The notes beneath the pieces are model-generated. The model was given only the letters and a program-made list of their open reading frames with translations, had not been told where the DNA came from and made no database searches. From NCBI RefSeq assembly GCF_022063185.1, contig NZ_CP091917.1, positions 1 to 55,062 on the forward strand: a stretch of DNA of 55,062 bases, written 5' to 3'. Below are positions 24,796 through 34,022 of this stretch, in pieces. Position 1 is the first letter of the stretch. Every line of letters starts with the position of its first letter. The translations under genes and the position numbers were made by a program. This stretch comes from Nostoc sp. UHCC 0870 (lineage in GTDB: Bacteria; Cyanobacteriota; Cyanobacteriia; Cyanobacteriales; Nostocaceae).

Positions 24796-25248
24796 ATGCA
24801 AAAGACAAAACCAGTTTCACGAATTGCGTTTCTCCGTGAACAGATAGGACTGACTCAGCTAGAGTTAGCACAACTGTTAGATGTAACAGAAAATACTGTT
24901 GCTAACTGGGAGAAAGGCAGGGGCAGCTTAGAATGGATAGATAGAGTAATTAAGTTGTGTAAGATTTTCCGATGTACACCAGATATATTGGTTGAGTATG
25001 TTCCAGATAATGAACCTGTAGAGACACAGCCAAAGACAAAGAAAAGCCATTTGGAAGAATTACGTAGATTAATTAATACTCACGAACCATCTCCAAGTAG
25101 TCATAACTGTCTTCTGGATACTGAACCAGCAGAGACACAACCAAAGACAGGTTTCTTGGAAGATTTACGTAAACTAGCCAATACTCAAGAACCTACTTCT
25201 GCCAGTAACTCAAGCCAGAGTTCCAAGTCTCAGAATTTAGGGGTCTGA
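24796..25248 (+). CDS. XRE-family transcription regulator
   Basis: This is 150 residues. An XRE/Cro-type helix-turn-helix fills residues 9-65 (FLREQIGLTQLELAQLLDVT, then TVANWEKGRG). The rest is a linker with an internal repeat: the word ETQPKT followed by (L)EELRRL/LEDLRKL and NT(H/Q)EP occurs twice. The stop is 2 bp before the next gene, so it is co-transcribed with the PIN/DUF1822 and CHAT genes and is the likely autorepressor of the group through the 24676-24752 sites. Confidence 0.8.
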   Translation: MQKTKPVSRIAFLREQIGLTQLELAQLLDVTENTVANWEKGRGSLEWIDRVIKLCKIFRCTPDILVEYVPDNEPVETQPKTKKSHLEELRRLINTHEPSPSSHNCLLDTEPAETQPKTGFLEDLRKLANTQEPTSASNSSQSSKSQNLGV

Positions 25249-25250
25249 AA

Positions 25251-26201
25251 ATGATGAGGATGCTGGTAGCTACAGACCTCATCTTTGAGGCTATTCTTAA
25301 CCGGAGTGGTTTCTTCCCAAATGCCCCAAGATTCTTTGAGATCCTAAAATCTCAGCAAGTTCAAGGATATATATCTTCAATATGTCTTGAGAAAGTATGC
25401 TCTGTCGTAAGAGCTTCTGTAAAGAATAGTGAAGCGTATGAGAATTCTGAGGAAGAAGTGACCAAACAAACGGTTTCTCTGATAAAAAATATGAGAATTT
25501 CAATATGTGAGGTTGATAGCTACGTCATACAGCAAGCTCGTTTACTAAATATTTGTGAAGCCGAGTCTGCTGTAGAGGTAGCCTGTGCAATAGCTAATAA
25601 TCTTGAGGGTATTATTACCTTAAACCCCGATAATTTTCTTGGCTCTATCTTGCCAATTTATTCAGAAAAGCAGTTTGGTCTTGAAGTTTTATTGAATCAA
25701 CCAGAAGATAAATCTGACTCAAAAAATACAATACCAGAAATTTCGCAGCCTGAACCAACTTTAAATAAAATTAACTTGAAAGACTGGCTGGAAAATATTT
25801 TTGATACAGATTGGCAGTTTGTTGAATCTATTTTGGGAATATCACATTTGGGATTTTCTTTTAGAAGTCCGAACCAGCCACATAAACAAATAGTTAATCG
25901 AGCTAAGAAAATTTATTTAAATAATAGATGCCCAATGGCTTTGATTTTCAATATTGTTATTGAAGATAATAGTAATTTGGAGGTTATCTTGCAACTTTAT
26001 GCTATTGAAGAACAAACTTATTTATTAGAAAATACTAAGTTAATTGTGTCTGATGATTTGGAGCAAGATATTTTAGAGGTGCAATCTCGAAATGGTGATA
26101 TTGGAATTAAAGTACATTTTACTGTCGAGAAAGGAGATAAGTTTTGTATTAAAGTCAGAGAAAAAGATAATTGCTTTTTAGAATACTTTCAAATGAATTA
26201 G
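25251..26201 (+). CDS. PIN-domain protein with C-terminal DUF1822-like domain
   Basis: This is 316 residues. The N-terminal 145 look like a PIN ribonuclease fold: LVATDLIFEAILNR (first acid), YISSICLEKV (E), ESAVEVACAIANN and IITLNPDNF (late acids), the pattern of VapC-type nucleases. Residues about 180-316 match the cyanobacterial DUF1822 domain (WLENIFDTDWQFVE, GFSFRS, VNRAKKIYL, LQLYAIEEQTYL). In cyanobacteria DUF1822 proteins commonly precede a CHAT protease, as here (22 bp gap). Fusion of PIN with DUF1822 would link an RNase to the protease. That is inference. Confidence 0.65.
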   Translation: MMRMLVATDLIFEAILNRSGFFPNAPRFFEILKSQQVQGYISSICLEKVCSVVRASVKNSEAYENSEEEVTKQTVSLIKNMRISICEVDSYVIQQARLLNICEAESAVEVACAIANNLEGIITLNPDNFLGSILPIYSEKQFGLEVLLNQPEDKSDSKNTIPEISQPEPTLNKINLKDWLENIFDTDWQFVESILGISHLGFSFRSPNQPHKQIVNRAKKIYLNNRCPMALIFNIVIEDNSNLEVILQLYAIEEQTYLLENTKLIVSDDLEQDILEVQSRNGDIGIKVHFTVEKGDKFCIKVREKDNCFLEYFQMN

Positions 26202-26222
26202 CTTTAGAATCCTTGCAATATA

Positions 26223-28430
26223 ATGACTAAAAAAGTTTTATTAAAGTTTGGAAAAGGAAGTTTTGACACTGGATTCTCAGCAATTGCTCAATTTGCCGGA
26301 GAAAACTCTTGTATCATAGCAGAAGTTCGAGGAGATTTGCCTCCTTCACCGGATTTACTAGAAATATATGAACGATGGAGAATAGCCTATGAAAACCTTG
26401 GTTATTCTTTTCGTTCTTTGAATTGGAATCTAAATTCAAGTAGTTCTATAATGGGTAGACATAAATTTTTTGATTTATCTAAAACCCTAGAAAAAAGCTT
26501 GAATTTTTGGCTTAATTCTCAAGAATTTCGTTTCATAAAAGATACATTTATTTCTAAATTAAAGCGTTCTGAAGAAAATGTTGTAATCATTCAAACTGAA
26601 GATGATTTATTGCGACGAATACCTTGGCATCTTTGGGATATTTTCGATTATTATCCTAAGACTGAAGTTGCTTTGGGTGCATTAACTTATGATAAAGTAG
26701 AACGCTTCAGTAATTGTATTTCTAGTGATAAAGTAAGAATTCTTGCAGTTTTAGGAAATAGTGACGGAATTAATCTTCAAAAAGACCGGGAACTACTAGA
26801 ATGTTTGCCTGATGCAGAAATTAATTTTTTGGTTGAGCCATCCCGTAGAAAATTAGATAGTTTTCTTTGGGATGAGCAAGGTTATGATATCCTTTTTTTT
26901 GCTGGGCATAGTTATAGTCAAATAGATGGACAGGCAGGTAATTTTTATATAAATCAAACGGATACTTTAACAATTAGTGAGTTGAAAAATGCTTTAAAAG
27001 CATCAATTGAACGTCGGTTACAAATTGCAGTTTTCAATTCTTGTGATGGTTTAGGTTTAGCACAAAGTTTAGCTGATTTGCACATTCCTCAAGTTATTTG
27101 TATGCGTGAGCCTGTGCCAGACTTAGTTGCTCATGAATTTTTAAATCAATTTCTTAAGTTATTTTCTAGGGGAAAATCTTTATACTTTTCAGTGCGAGAA
27201 GCGAGAGCAAAACTGCAAGGATTAGAAAATGATTTTCCTTGTGCAAGTTGGCTACCTGTTTTGTTTCAAAATCCAGCAGAACCACCTCCTACATGGCAAG
27301 AGCTTTGTCCTCTAAGTTTTGTGACTCAGCAGAAAGCCAAAAAAGAATACTTGAGATTATCTCAACAAGGAATAGAAGCTTGGAATAAGTGGAGAGAAAA
27401 ACATCATGAGTTGCTTCCAGATTTAAGAAACGTAGATTTAGCTGGTGCAAATTTGGCTGGAGCTAATCTTAGCGGAGTTAATCTTAGTAGAGCAAATTTG
27501 GCTGAAGCTAATTTGACGGATGCTGATTTGAGAGGTGCTAATTTGACAGACACTAATCTAACCCGATCTCAAGCTTTGAATACTAATTTTACTCAAGCAT
27601 TATTGACTGGAGTTTGTATACAGGATTGGCATATAAATAATGCAACAAATCTTGAGGGTGTAATTTGCTCTTATATTTATTTACAAGAATCTAAAAAAGA
27701 ACGTCGTCCCAGTAGTGGAGAGTTTGCACCTGGAGATTTTACTAAGATTTTCCAGAAAGCTTTGAGTACAGTTGACCTCATCTTTAGGAATGGTGTGAAT
27801 TGGGAAGCTTTTGCTTACTCGTTTAAAAAGATCCAAGTTGAGAACGAAAGTTCTGAGCTATCAATCCAGAGTATTGAAGCAAAAGGCGAAGGCGTGTTTG
27901 TTATTAAAGTAAACACTTCCTCTAGCGCAAATAAGGAAAAGATTCATAGCGAATTCATCCAAGGTTATGAGTTTGCCCTTAAAGCTCTAGAAGATAGATA
28001 CAGGGCAGAACTTAGTAGTAAAAGTGAAGAAATTCAAAGACAGACAGAACATATCAATAAATTATTTTTATTACTTAATCAGCTACAAACAGTGCAAAAA
28101 AATATAGCGGAAGCTCCAAAATATGATTTGCGTGGATCTAAATTTGGTGGTGGTTTTACTGAAAAGTTTGAAGTAAACCAGAATGTTACTACTCATTACA
28201 ACTTTGTAGAAATTCAACAACTACTTAATGACTTAGCTGAGACTAACGCAACGTCGGAGACAGCTTTTGAAGCGATTTATCAAGAAATCAATATTAATAA
28301 TCCAACCTTGAAAGCTAGGTTGCAAGCTGCCCTAAGAGCAGGAGGGCTAGAAGCCTTAAAGGCGATATTTAATCATCCAGTTCTCAGCATTCCTGTTGAA
28401 AAACTTAAAAGTTGGCTGGAAACTGAATAG
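26223..28430 (+). CDS. CHAT-domain protease with pentapeptide repeats
   Basis: This is 735 residues. Residues about 150-365 form a CHAT (caspase-like) domain with the catalytic histidine in FFAGHSYS (near 228) and cysteine in AVFNSCDGLGLA (near 274). A pentapeptide-repeat block follows at about 400-460 (A-N-L-x-x units such as GANLAGANLSGVNLSRANLA). After a helical part, the tail (LRGSKFGGGFTEKFEVNQN) and the final helical domain resemble the ends of cyanobacterial effector proteins. CHAT proteases cut partner proteins on a signal, and some act in antiphage defence. It closes the three-gene operon begun by the XRE gene. Confidence 0.8.
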   Translation: MTKKVLLKFGKGSFDTGFSAIAQFAGENSCIIAEVRGDLPPSPDLLEIYERWRIAYENLGYSFRSLNWNLNSSSSIMGRHKFFDLSKTLEKSLNFWLNSQEFRFIKDTFISKLKRSEENVVIIQTEDDLLRRIPWHLWDIFDYYPKTEVALGALTYDKVERFSNCISSDKVRILAVLGNSDGINLQKDRELLECLPDAEINFLVEPSRRKLDSFLWDEQGYDILFFAGHSYSQIDGQAGNFYINQTDTLTISELKNALKASIERRLQIAVFNSCDGLGLAQSLADLHIPQVICMREPVPDLVAHEFLNQFLKLFSRGKSLYFSVREARAKLQGLENDFPCASWLPVLFQNPAEPPPTWQELCPLSFVTQQKAKKEYLRLSQQGIEAWNKWREKHHELLPDLRNVDLAGANLAGANLSGVNLSRANLAEANLTDADLRGANLTDTNLTRSQALNTNFTQALLTGVCIQDWHINNATNLEGVICSYIYLQESKKERRPSSGEFAPGDFTKIFQKALSTVDLIFRNGVNWEAFAYSFKKIQVENESSELSIQSIEAKGEGVFVIKVNTSSSANKEKIHSEFIQGYEFALKALEDRYRAELSSKSEEIQRQTEHINKLFLLLNQLQTVQKNIAEAPKYDLRGSKFGGGFTEKFEVNQNVTTHYNFVEIQQLLNDLAETNATSETAFEAIYQEININNPTLKARLQAALRAGGLEALKAIFNHPVLSIPVEKLKSWLETE

Positions 28431-28562
28431 GGAAAGCGTAAATGAGCGACCATGCAAAAAGTTATAGCACGGTGATGCCTATAGGAATTTCAGCTAGGTT
28501 TTTTGAGACAAACTCAAGAAATGCTTAATGTAATAGCTTTCAATCCTAGAAATTAGCAATGA

Positions 28563-31436
28563 TTAAAATTCTCGCATCTCTCCAAATTCCTTGATATATT
28601 CCACCAATTCGCTGCTGTAACCCCCTTCAGAAATTCGCCCCAAATTCCCCACCAGAATAAACAGTTCTCGCGCTCTACTCACAGCCACATTCAGTAAATT
28701 AGGTCGTCGATTAATAAACCAGAGACTATCAGTTGGTTGACATTGGCGAGTCGAGAAAATTATCACCGACTTCTGACCACCTTGAAAATTATGAACTGTG
28801 CCAATGCTCTTGTCAGAAAAATCATCTGACCAGCGAGATTTTAAACGTTGAGTCAGAGCATTTACTTGACGGCGGTAAGGTGAAATAACGCCAATTGTGT
28901 TGTCAGAGTCAGGAGAATTTAAGCAATAACCCGCCGTTAACAACTCCTCAATCAACGCTTCTACTGCATCAACTTCTGCCCAATTAACGTTGTTCTCCAG
29001 CTTCCCTTCGACATTACAAGCAATCAGGTTAGCACCCAACTGAGAAGCTTTAGGCTCAGTTTTGATGATCATGCCGTAATTGCACAAGCGATCGCAAAAA
29101 TCAGCAATCACCGGAACGCAACGGTAATGGTACTTAAGGATAATCCCCTGACCAATATCTTGCGGTTGCCCTGATGCCCCAGCCGCTCGGTGATAAGCTG
29201 TGGAAGCAGTGGGGCTGTAGCGGTCATAATCTACATCTGTAAGTCCCTGTTCCAGAAAAGATTTGCTACGATATTCCTCTTTCTTCTGGTCGCTCAAATT
29301 AACAACCGGCTCCAGTTGTAATGGATCGCCTACAATCAAAGCCCGATTACACCTCACTAAAACGGGAAAAACCTGATGTGGGGGAATTTGACCTGCTTCA
29401 TCTACAATTACTTGATCAATACAGCCACTATCGGGATAGGGTAACAAATTGCGGATGGAGTGCAAAGTGCAAAGAAACACCGGAAACAACAGACTGATAT
29501 CCCGATAAATGTTTCTCCAATTTAGACTTAACTGACGGTAAGCATCCCATTCGCCATTCATGACAGCGATGTAAGTCCTCATGGAAGCTATCACTTCATC
29601 TTTCCGCCGTCGAGCTTCCTGCTGTTGAAATTGCCAAGACCACTCAAATAACTCTACTTGCAGTGAGTGCAATTCGCTGTAGAAACGACTGTAAAAATCT
29701 TTAGTGGGATAAGTAGCGAGTCTGGTTTCAATTTGAGAACGGCGATTAATGAGGTCTGTGAGTTCTTGCTGTAATGACTCTAACTGCTGTTGTGTGCTGT
29801 CAAAACTATTTTGTTGCTGCTCCCAAGAAGATGCTTCTGCTAAAAGCTGATTAACATTCTCCTGTGCTGCTATCAGAGATTCAGTTGTCAGTGGAATTTG
29901 AAAGGGAAATGGGGTGGCCAGTGTCGCTAACACAGGCATCTCTATTTGTTGATGCAGGCGTTTGAGAATATGATGTGGGCTGCTTTTAGTTATCGAGTGC
30001 CAAAATCGTTTAATCGTTTGCAAAATCTGGACAAACCAGTTGTCATTTCTACTCTTATTCTGCCAGTAATCAACTCTAGGCAAAGAACGCCTAGCACTGT
30101 CAAGATGTTGTCCTATCTGCTGGTAGGCTTCTAGTGGAAACCTAGAGTAGTCGCGTGAAGATTCTAATGATGAAGGCTTAACAAGAGAGGTCTTCATCGC
30201 TGACTCAACCGATTGTATATCTCGGCATAGTTCCTCTAATACTTGTTCATCAGCACTTTTCTGTTGAAGATTATCCTCGTCTTGTTTTCTGTAAAATTCT
30301 ATTTGTTGAATACCAGCTAATAATTGTTGCTGTGCTGATTCCCATTCATCGTGATTAAACGTTTCTTTGGTTAACCAATCGAGTGCAGTTTGCAAACTAG
30401 GTAAAACTTGGCTCTCAACTAAATCCCTTGAACCTCCTGATAAGTAGAAACGGTCAGAGGTCAAGTTACTGGCTAAGATTTTCTCAACGTTCTTGACAGC
30501 AAAATTGTTAGTGCTTGTTACCAGAGTTAGGTTACTTCTATCTCTCCCAGTTGTTGCTAATTCCACGGCTCGACTTACCACTTGCTGCGCTATCTTATGC
30601 AACAACAATGTCGTCTTGCCATTCCCCGGTGGGCCAATCACAGCAGTAATAGAGTTTAACTGAGAATGTTTAAGAGCTTGTGCCTGATAGTCATCGGGTA
30701 GCGAGTTGGGAAAAGCACCTAGAAAAACGACATCATGCTGAGGTGCTTTTGGTTGCCCAAACAGATATTCATAAGCTGGATGTCCTGGTTTTGCCCAGGA
30801 AAAATAATTCTGTTCGCTGATTTTTTGAAAATCTTTTTTGAGGTGGTAATTAAAAGCAGTGTAGTCAAAATCCAACAAATAAGGAAGAAGTTTTGACCGT
30901 ACAGGAAACGGCGGTAATTCAATCAGCCCCATAAAGTCTTGTAGCGTCTTAAAGGGACGATTGAAAGTAGTTTCGAGAAAAACTTTCAACCCTTCCCTTG
31001 TGACCAAAGACTCAGCCGCTTCTTCCTCCAGCCCATACCACTGCATCAAATTGGGAATAACAGGCTGAAACTCGTACTGGGTTAAATCCCATCCGCTACT
31101 ACGATAATTCCCCTCAAAGATAGGAGAAACGTTAATGGTGAACAACGGGCGAAATTGACGGCGATTGCTTTCAATTTCATAAATCTGGGGGAAAGCTACA
31201 GCAATTGATGGTAATTCTGTTTGAACTTTGTTCTTTGAATTTTTAAAGGGTTGCTTTAGTTCTTTAAATAAAGACTCGTCTATTAATAATTTATCTCCTA
31301 CCAGACTTACGAGAGAGTCCCAGATGTTGGGCTGAGTAGATTCGTCAGCTTCTACTTTGGCATTACTCAAATTTTCGACTTTTATGTAATCTAACCAAGC
31401 TTTGAGTAATGCTCGAATCTGTGAAGCTTCCGCCAT
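28563..31436 (-). CDS. UPF1/Dna2-like superfamily 1 helicase
   Basis: This is 957 residues from ATG 31436 (GGGGAG nine bases upstream; a TTG at 31460 is less likely). SF1 motifs occur in order: Walker A GPPGNGKTTLLL (about residue 275), VIVDEAGQIPP (motif II, about 675), GDPLQLEP (III), HYRCVP (IV), SIGTVHNFQGGQ (V) and NVAVSRARELFILVGN (VI). A long insertion with coiled-coil-like E/Q-rich helices lies between motifs I and II. The architecture is that of AAA_11/AAA_12 helicases, a group often found in defence islands. It converges on the CHAT gene, so it is not in that operon. Confidence 0.8.
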   Translation of the reverse strand: MAEASQIRALLKAWLDYIKVENLSNAKVEADESTQPNIWDSLVSLVGDKLLIDESLFKELKQPFKNSKNKVQTELPSIAVAFPQIYEIESNRRQFRPLFTINVSPIFEGNYRSSGWDLTQYEFQPVIPNLMQWYGLEEEAAESLVTREGLKVFLETTFNRPFKTLQDFMGLIELPPFPVRSKLLPYLLDFDYTAFNYHLKKDFQKISEQNYFSWAKPGHPAYEYLFGQPKAPQHDVVFLGAFPNSLPDDYQAQALKHSQLNSITAVIGPPGNGKTTLLLHKIAQQVVSRAVELATTGRDRSNLTLVTSTNNFAVKNVEKILASNLTSDRFYLSGGSRDLVESQVLPSLQTALDWLTKETFNHDEWESAQQQLLAGIQQIEFYRKQDEDNLQQKSADEQVLEELCRDIQSVESAMKTSLVKPSSLESSRDYSRFPLEAYQQIGQHLDSARRSLPRVDYWQNKSRNDNWFVQILQTIKRFWHSITKSSPHHILKRLHQQIEMPVLATLATPFPFQIPLTTESLIAAQENVNQLLAEASSWEQQQNSFDSTQQQLESLQQELTDLINRRSQIETRLATYPTKDFYSRFYSELHSLQVELFEWSWQFQQQEARRRKDEVIASMRTYIAVMNGEWDAYRQLSLNWRNIYRDISLLFPVFLCTLHSIRNLLPYPDSGCIDQVIVDEAGQIPPHQVFPVLVRCNRALIVGDPLQLEPVVNLSDQKKEEYRSKSFLEQGLTDVDYDRYSPTASTAYHRAAGASGQPQDIGQGIILKYHYRCVPVIADFCDRLCNYGMIIKTEPKASQLGANLIACNVEGKLENNVNWAEVDAVEALIEELLTAGYCLNSPDSDNTIGVISPYRRQVNALTQRLKSRWSDDFSDKSIGTVHNFQGGQKSVIIFSTRQCQPTDSLWFINRRPNLLNVAVSRARELFILVGNLGRISEGGYSSELVEYIKEFGEMREF

Positions 31437-31484
31437 CTCTGTTTCTCCCCTCGCACCCAATCATGAATCACAGTTTTAAAAACT

Positions 31485-32555
31485 CTATTCGTATAGTAAT
31501 GCTTCTAGCTTGTTTAGAAGATTTACTATCTGTTTTTCCTTACGAGGTTCTTTCCATAGCTGACGTTTTTTAATGCGCTGGGTGATATCTTTGAGCCGTT
31601 CTGGTATTTGGTTAGGTGTTTTAGATGACGGTGGTTCAGATGAAATGTTGGCAATGATTTGTTCTTTGATTTGGCTTAAAGACCAATCGTTAGCTATTGC
31701 CCTTGACAATAGTTCAAGTCGCAGTTCTTCATCTTTTACCCGTGCCAGAGCTTGAGCTTTCGTGTATTCCAGCTTGCCTTCTCGCAGTGCCATTAAAATT
31801 TCTTCAGGCAGATTGAGCAACGGTAAACGCTTGGTGGTAAACGATAGCCAATTCATCAGCCCCAGGCTCTCAAATACCTGTTCTACCGTCTTTGATTGCT
31901 CCATATCCACTTTAGGAGAAACGTTTCTCCTAGATTCTGTCTGCTCATCCAAATTCTCAGAAATGTTATCCCCAGTTTCCGTTGATTCTGAGTTAGGAGA
32001 AACGTTTCTCCTAGATTCATCTAATGAGTCTGTTTGCTGCTTTTCTTCTTTACTGTGAGCGTTTTTCATGCGGTACAGCAAGGATTTGACAGCTTCTACA
32101 TCACAATGCAGCCGGATTGCTAACAGGTGTAAGATACCTTCAGTTTCTTCAACAGGGTTTAGGTCTTCTCGTTGCAGGTTTTCAATCAAAGCCAACTGAA
32201 ACGCTTGGTCATCCGATAGCTCACGTACAACCACAGGCACAGCTTTTAGCTTTACTTCTTGTGCTGCCCGATAACGTCTTTCTCCTGCTACTAATTCGTA
32301 TTTCCCTTCGCCTAGTGGACGCACTAACAGAGGTTGAAGGATGCCATGCTGTTTGACTGATTCTACTAATTCTTTTAATGCTTGTGGGTCAAAGTATCGT
32401 CTGGGCTGGTGTGGGGGTAGAACTATATCTTCCAGCTTGATAGTCGTTTCAGTAGCTCTTGATGTTTCTACATCTGGTGAGTCTAACCAAGGTGCAGGGG
32501 GTGGAGTTGTAATTTGCCCCCCAAAGGGTTTTTCAGTTTGTTTACGTCTTATCAC
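31485..32555 (-). CDS. parB: ParB partition protein of plasmid A
   Basis: This is 356 residues. It has the canonical ParB N-terminal domain: LPPHQPRRYFDPQALKELVE, GILQPLLVRP, YELVAGERRYRAAQ and IENLQREDLNPVEE (residues about 45-140). A linker of about 60 residues (165-225) contains two copies of the peptide SRRNVSP, each encoded by the same 20-bp DNA palindrome (see 31913-31932 and 31994-32013). A C-terminal helical part follows. The ATG overlaps parA by 4 bp. ParB loads on parS and works with ParA in partition. Confidence 0.9.
   Translation of the reverse strand: MIRRKQTEKPFGGQITTPPPAPWLDSPDVETSRATETTIKLEDIVLPPHQPRRYFDPQALKELVESVKQHGILQPLLVRPLGEGKYELVAGERRYRAAQEVKLKAVPVVVRELSDDQAFQLALIENLQREDLNPVEETEGILHLLAIRLHCDVEAVKSLLYRMKNAHSKEEKQQTDSLDESRRNVSPNSESTETGDNISENLDEQTESRRNVSPKVDMEQSKTVEQVFESLGLMNWLSFTTKRLPLLNLPEEILMALREGKLEYTKAQALARVKDEELRLELLSRAIANDWSLSQIKEQIIANISSEPPSSKTPNQIPERLKDITQRIKKRQLWKEPRKEKQIVNLLNKLEALLYE
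31913..31932. promoter_or_regulatory. Perfect palindrome inside parB, candidate parS
   Basis: TAGGAGAAACGTTTCTCCTA reads identically on both strands. It lies in the linker part of parB and encodes SRRNVSP-type residues. A second identical copy is 81 bp away, in the same frame. The core AAACGTTT also forms the centre of the palindrome in the other parB (34776-34799). ParB proteins bind such 16-20 bp palindromes. Confidence 0.55.
31994..32013. promoter_or_regulatory. Second copy of the intragenic parB palindrome
   Basis: Identical to 31913-31932 and followed by the same GATTC. Two copies 81 bp apart would allow cooperative ParB loading. Coding duplication alone would not keep a perfect palindrome, so selection on the DNA is a fair inference. 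Confidence 0.55.
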
Positions 32556-33322
32556 AAAGCCTCCAAAGCCAAAGCTATTTCTTCAAGGATAGTGACTACA
32601 GAATGTTTAGGGTCAAACACTGCTAGGGGCGCACGTTCTTCTGTCGCATCAACAAAAGCAGTAGCTCTGGGGATAGCAGGGAAAATCCGACCCCAAGCTG
32701 AAAGTTGTTCTTGGATTGCTGCCAATGCTCGTTTATCGGCTGAGTTCTGTTGAGCATACCGCGTAGGAACAAACCCTACTATTTGGATTTTGCGGTTGGC
32801 TTTATTTTTTACGTGGGTGATAGTTTGCAAGAGTTCGTCAGTTCCTTCAAAGGCTTTGAGATGGGTTTCCACAGGGACGAGTACGTGTGTGGCTGCGACT
32901 AACGAGATGTAAGACAGCAATCCTAAACTGGGGGGACAGTCTATAAGGATAAAGTCGTATTCATCCTGAATAGGTTCAATGGCTTCCTTGAGGCGTAAGT
33001 CGCGCATAGCAGCACTAACTAACTGCATTTCTGCTCCACTCAAGACTCGGTTAGCTGGAACTAAGTCCATACCGTGAATGCCCTCATGAATCGGTAAGGG
33101 CTGCTCGTTGATAATGGCATCAGCAACAGTTTTTTGTAACTGAGATGGCACTAACCCCATGAATTTGGTCAATGAGGCTTGGGGGTCTATGTCGATGAGG
33201 AGAACGCGGTGTTCTCGTTTGGCTAGGTGGTATCCCAGGTTTTGGGTCAGTGTCGATTTGGCGACACCACCCGCCTGATTAAACAGGGCTATAATGCGGC
33301 ATTGCTTGTCAGTAGTTGACAC
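32552..33322 (-). CDS. parA: ParA partition ATPase of plasmid A
   Basis: This is 256 residues of the Soj type. Deviant Walker A FNQAGGVAKSTLTQNLGYHL (residues about 14-33, with A in the position normally T/K-rich), then LLIDIDPQASLTKFM, DFILIDCPPSLGLLSY and the late VETHLKAFEGTDELLQ. It lacks an N-terminal DNA-binding domain, so control of the operon may lie with ParB or another factor. It overlaps parB by 4 bp. An imperfect palindrome (AACCGA-C-TCGGTT) upstream at 33360 may be an operator. Confidence 0.9.
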   Translation of the reverse strand: MSTTDKQCRIIALFNQAGGVAKSTLTQNLGYHLAKREHRVLLIDIDPQASLTKFMGLVPSQLQKTVADAIINEQPLPIHEGIHGMDLVPANRVLSGAEMQLVSAAMRDLRLKEAIEPIQDEYDFILIDCPPSLGLLSYISLVAATHVLVPVETHLKAFEGTDELLQTITHVKNKANRKIQIVGFVPTRYAQQNSADKRALAAIQEQLSAWGRIFPAIPRATAFVDATEERAPLAVFDPKHSVVTILEEIALALEAL

Positions 33323-33359
33323 TGGCTCTTGTCCCTAGAAGATACGTTAACGTTTGGTC

Positions 33360-33372
33360 AACCGACTCGGTT
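33360..33372. promoter_or_regulatory. AACCGA-C-TCGGTT operator-like palindrome
   Basis: A 13-bp symmetric word 38 bp before the parA start codon on the leftward operon. Its place fits parAB autoregulation; no further support is visible. Confidence 0.35.
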
Positions 33373-33526
33373 TTAGTTTCCAGTTTACGTGGTGAAGGTG
33401 AAAAAGGTTTATTTTTAGATATAAATTCCAGCAGTTTTTATATAACTTCACCGTCTGTAGATTTAACAAGGTCACAGTTAGAATTGAGTTACGTAAGAAG
33501 ATAACTGTAGTTTCGATAATCTCAGT

Positions 33527-33574
33527 ATGAAAATTAACTCCCTAGCTGACTTAGAAAAACTGGAATCACAGATA
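33527..33574 (+). pseudogene. Detached 5' end of the nuclease-like gene
   Basis: ATG followed by MKINSLADLEKLESQ and then ATA, directly before the second mini-element. The last five bases AGATA repeat at 964-968. Reading on from 969 gives a continuous protein of about 519 residues. In the present DNA the frame runs into the element and is lost. This is the key evidence for the plasmid fusion. Confidence 0.85.
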
Positions 33575-33922
33575 GGGGAGAAAGTAGCGAAGCTGCTATC
33601 AGCCGCCATGCAACGGCTGAAAACGCTACCCAGAGAGGGTTTCATCAAAATTTTTCAACTTTTACCCTAAAATGAGATTTTGACCAATTGGATGCACATT
33701 TAAAGGTGTACCATTTAAACCTCACTGATTTTTACAGCCTGAAACCCGCATGGCTACGTTACTAAATGCAGTACCAAATAGCGTAAAGGTCAATTGGTAC
33801 TGCAAAAACAAGCGAGTTCTGAGGATTTCGGGTTAAAGAGCTATTTTATTTTTGAAACCTTTACGTAACAAGACTTTCAGGCGGTGCGTGGCGGCTCATG
33901 ACAGGCTCGCTACTTTTACCCC
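33575..33922. mobile_element. Tn3-derived miniature element, copy 2
   Basis: The 348 bases are identical to 616-963 and lie in the same orientation. Flanks are AGATA (left) and AGGTA (right). The left flank matches the right flank of copy 1. The element interrupts a VapC-like gene on its right and the nuclease-like gene on its left. Confidence 0.88.
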
Positions 33923-34022
33923 AGGTAGCGATGTTTAATTCTCCAACCTCAGTTATTCGACGAATGACCTTTGGTTCGCCAAGGATGATAGCACTACAGT
34001 GATTAGTATCTAGCAGGTACAT
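33923..34022 (-). pseudogene. 5' fragment of a VapC-like PIN toxin
   Basis: On the minus strand ATG 34022 begins MYLLDTNHCSAIILGE, the start of a PIN-domain toxin (first catalytic D in LLDTN), and continues to about residue 33 (GELNIAT). There the mini-element cuts it. The ATG overlaps the antitoxin stop by one base (TAATG). The missing part is not on the other side of the fusion (before 616), so it was deleted or lost earlier. The toxin is presumably dead. Confidence 0.7.

Noticed and set aside
31437..31460. TTG start for the SF1 helicase
   Set aside because: The ATG at 31436 has GGGGAG at proper distance; the upstream codons encode that Shine-Dalgarno.
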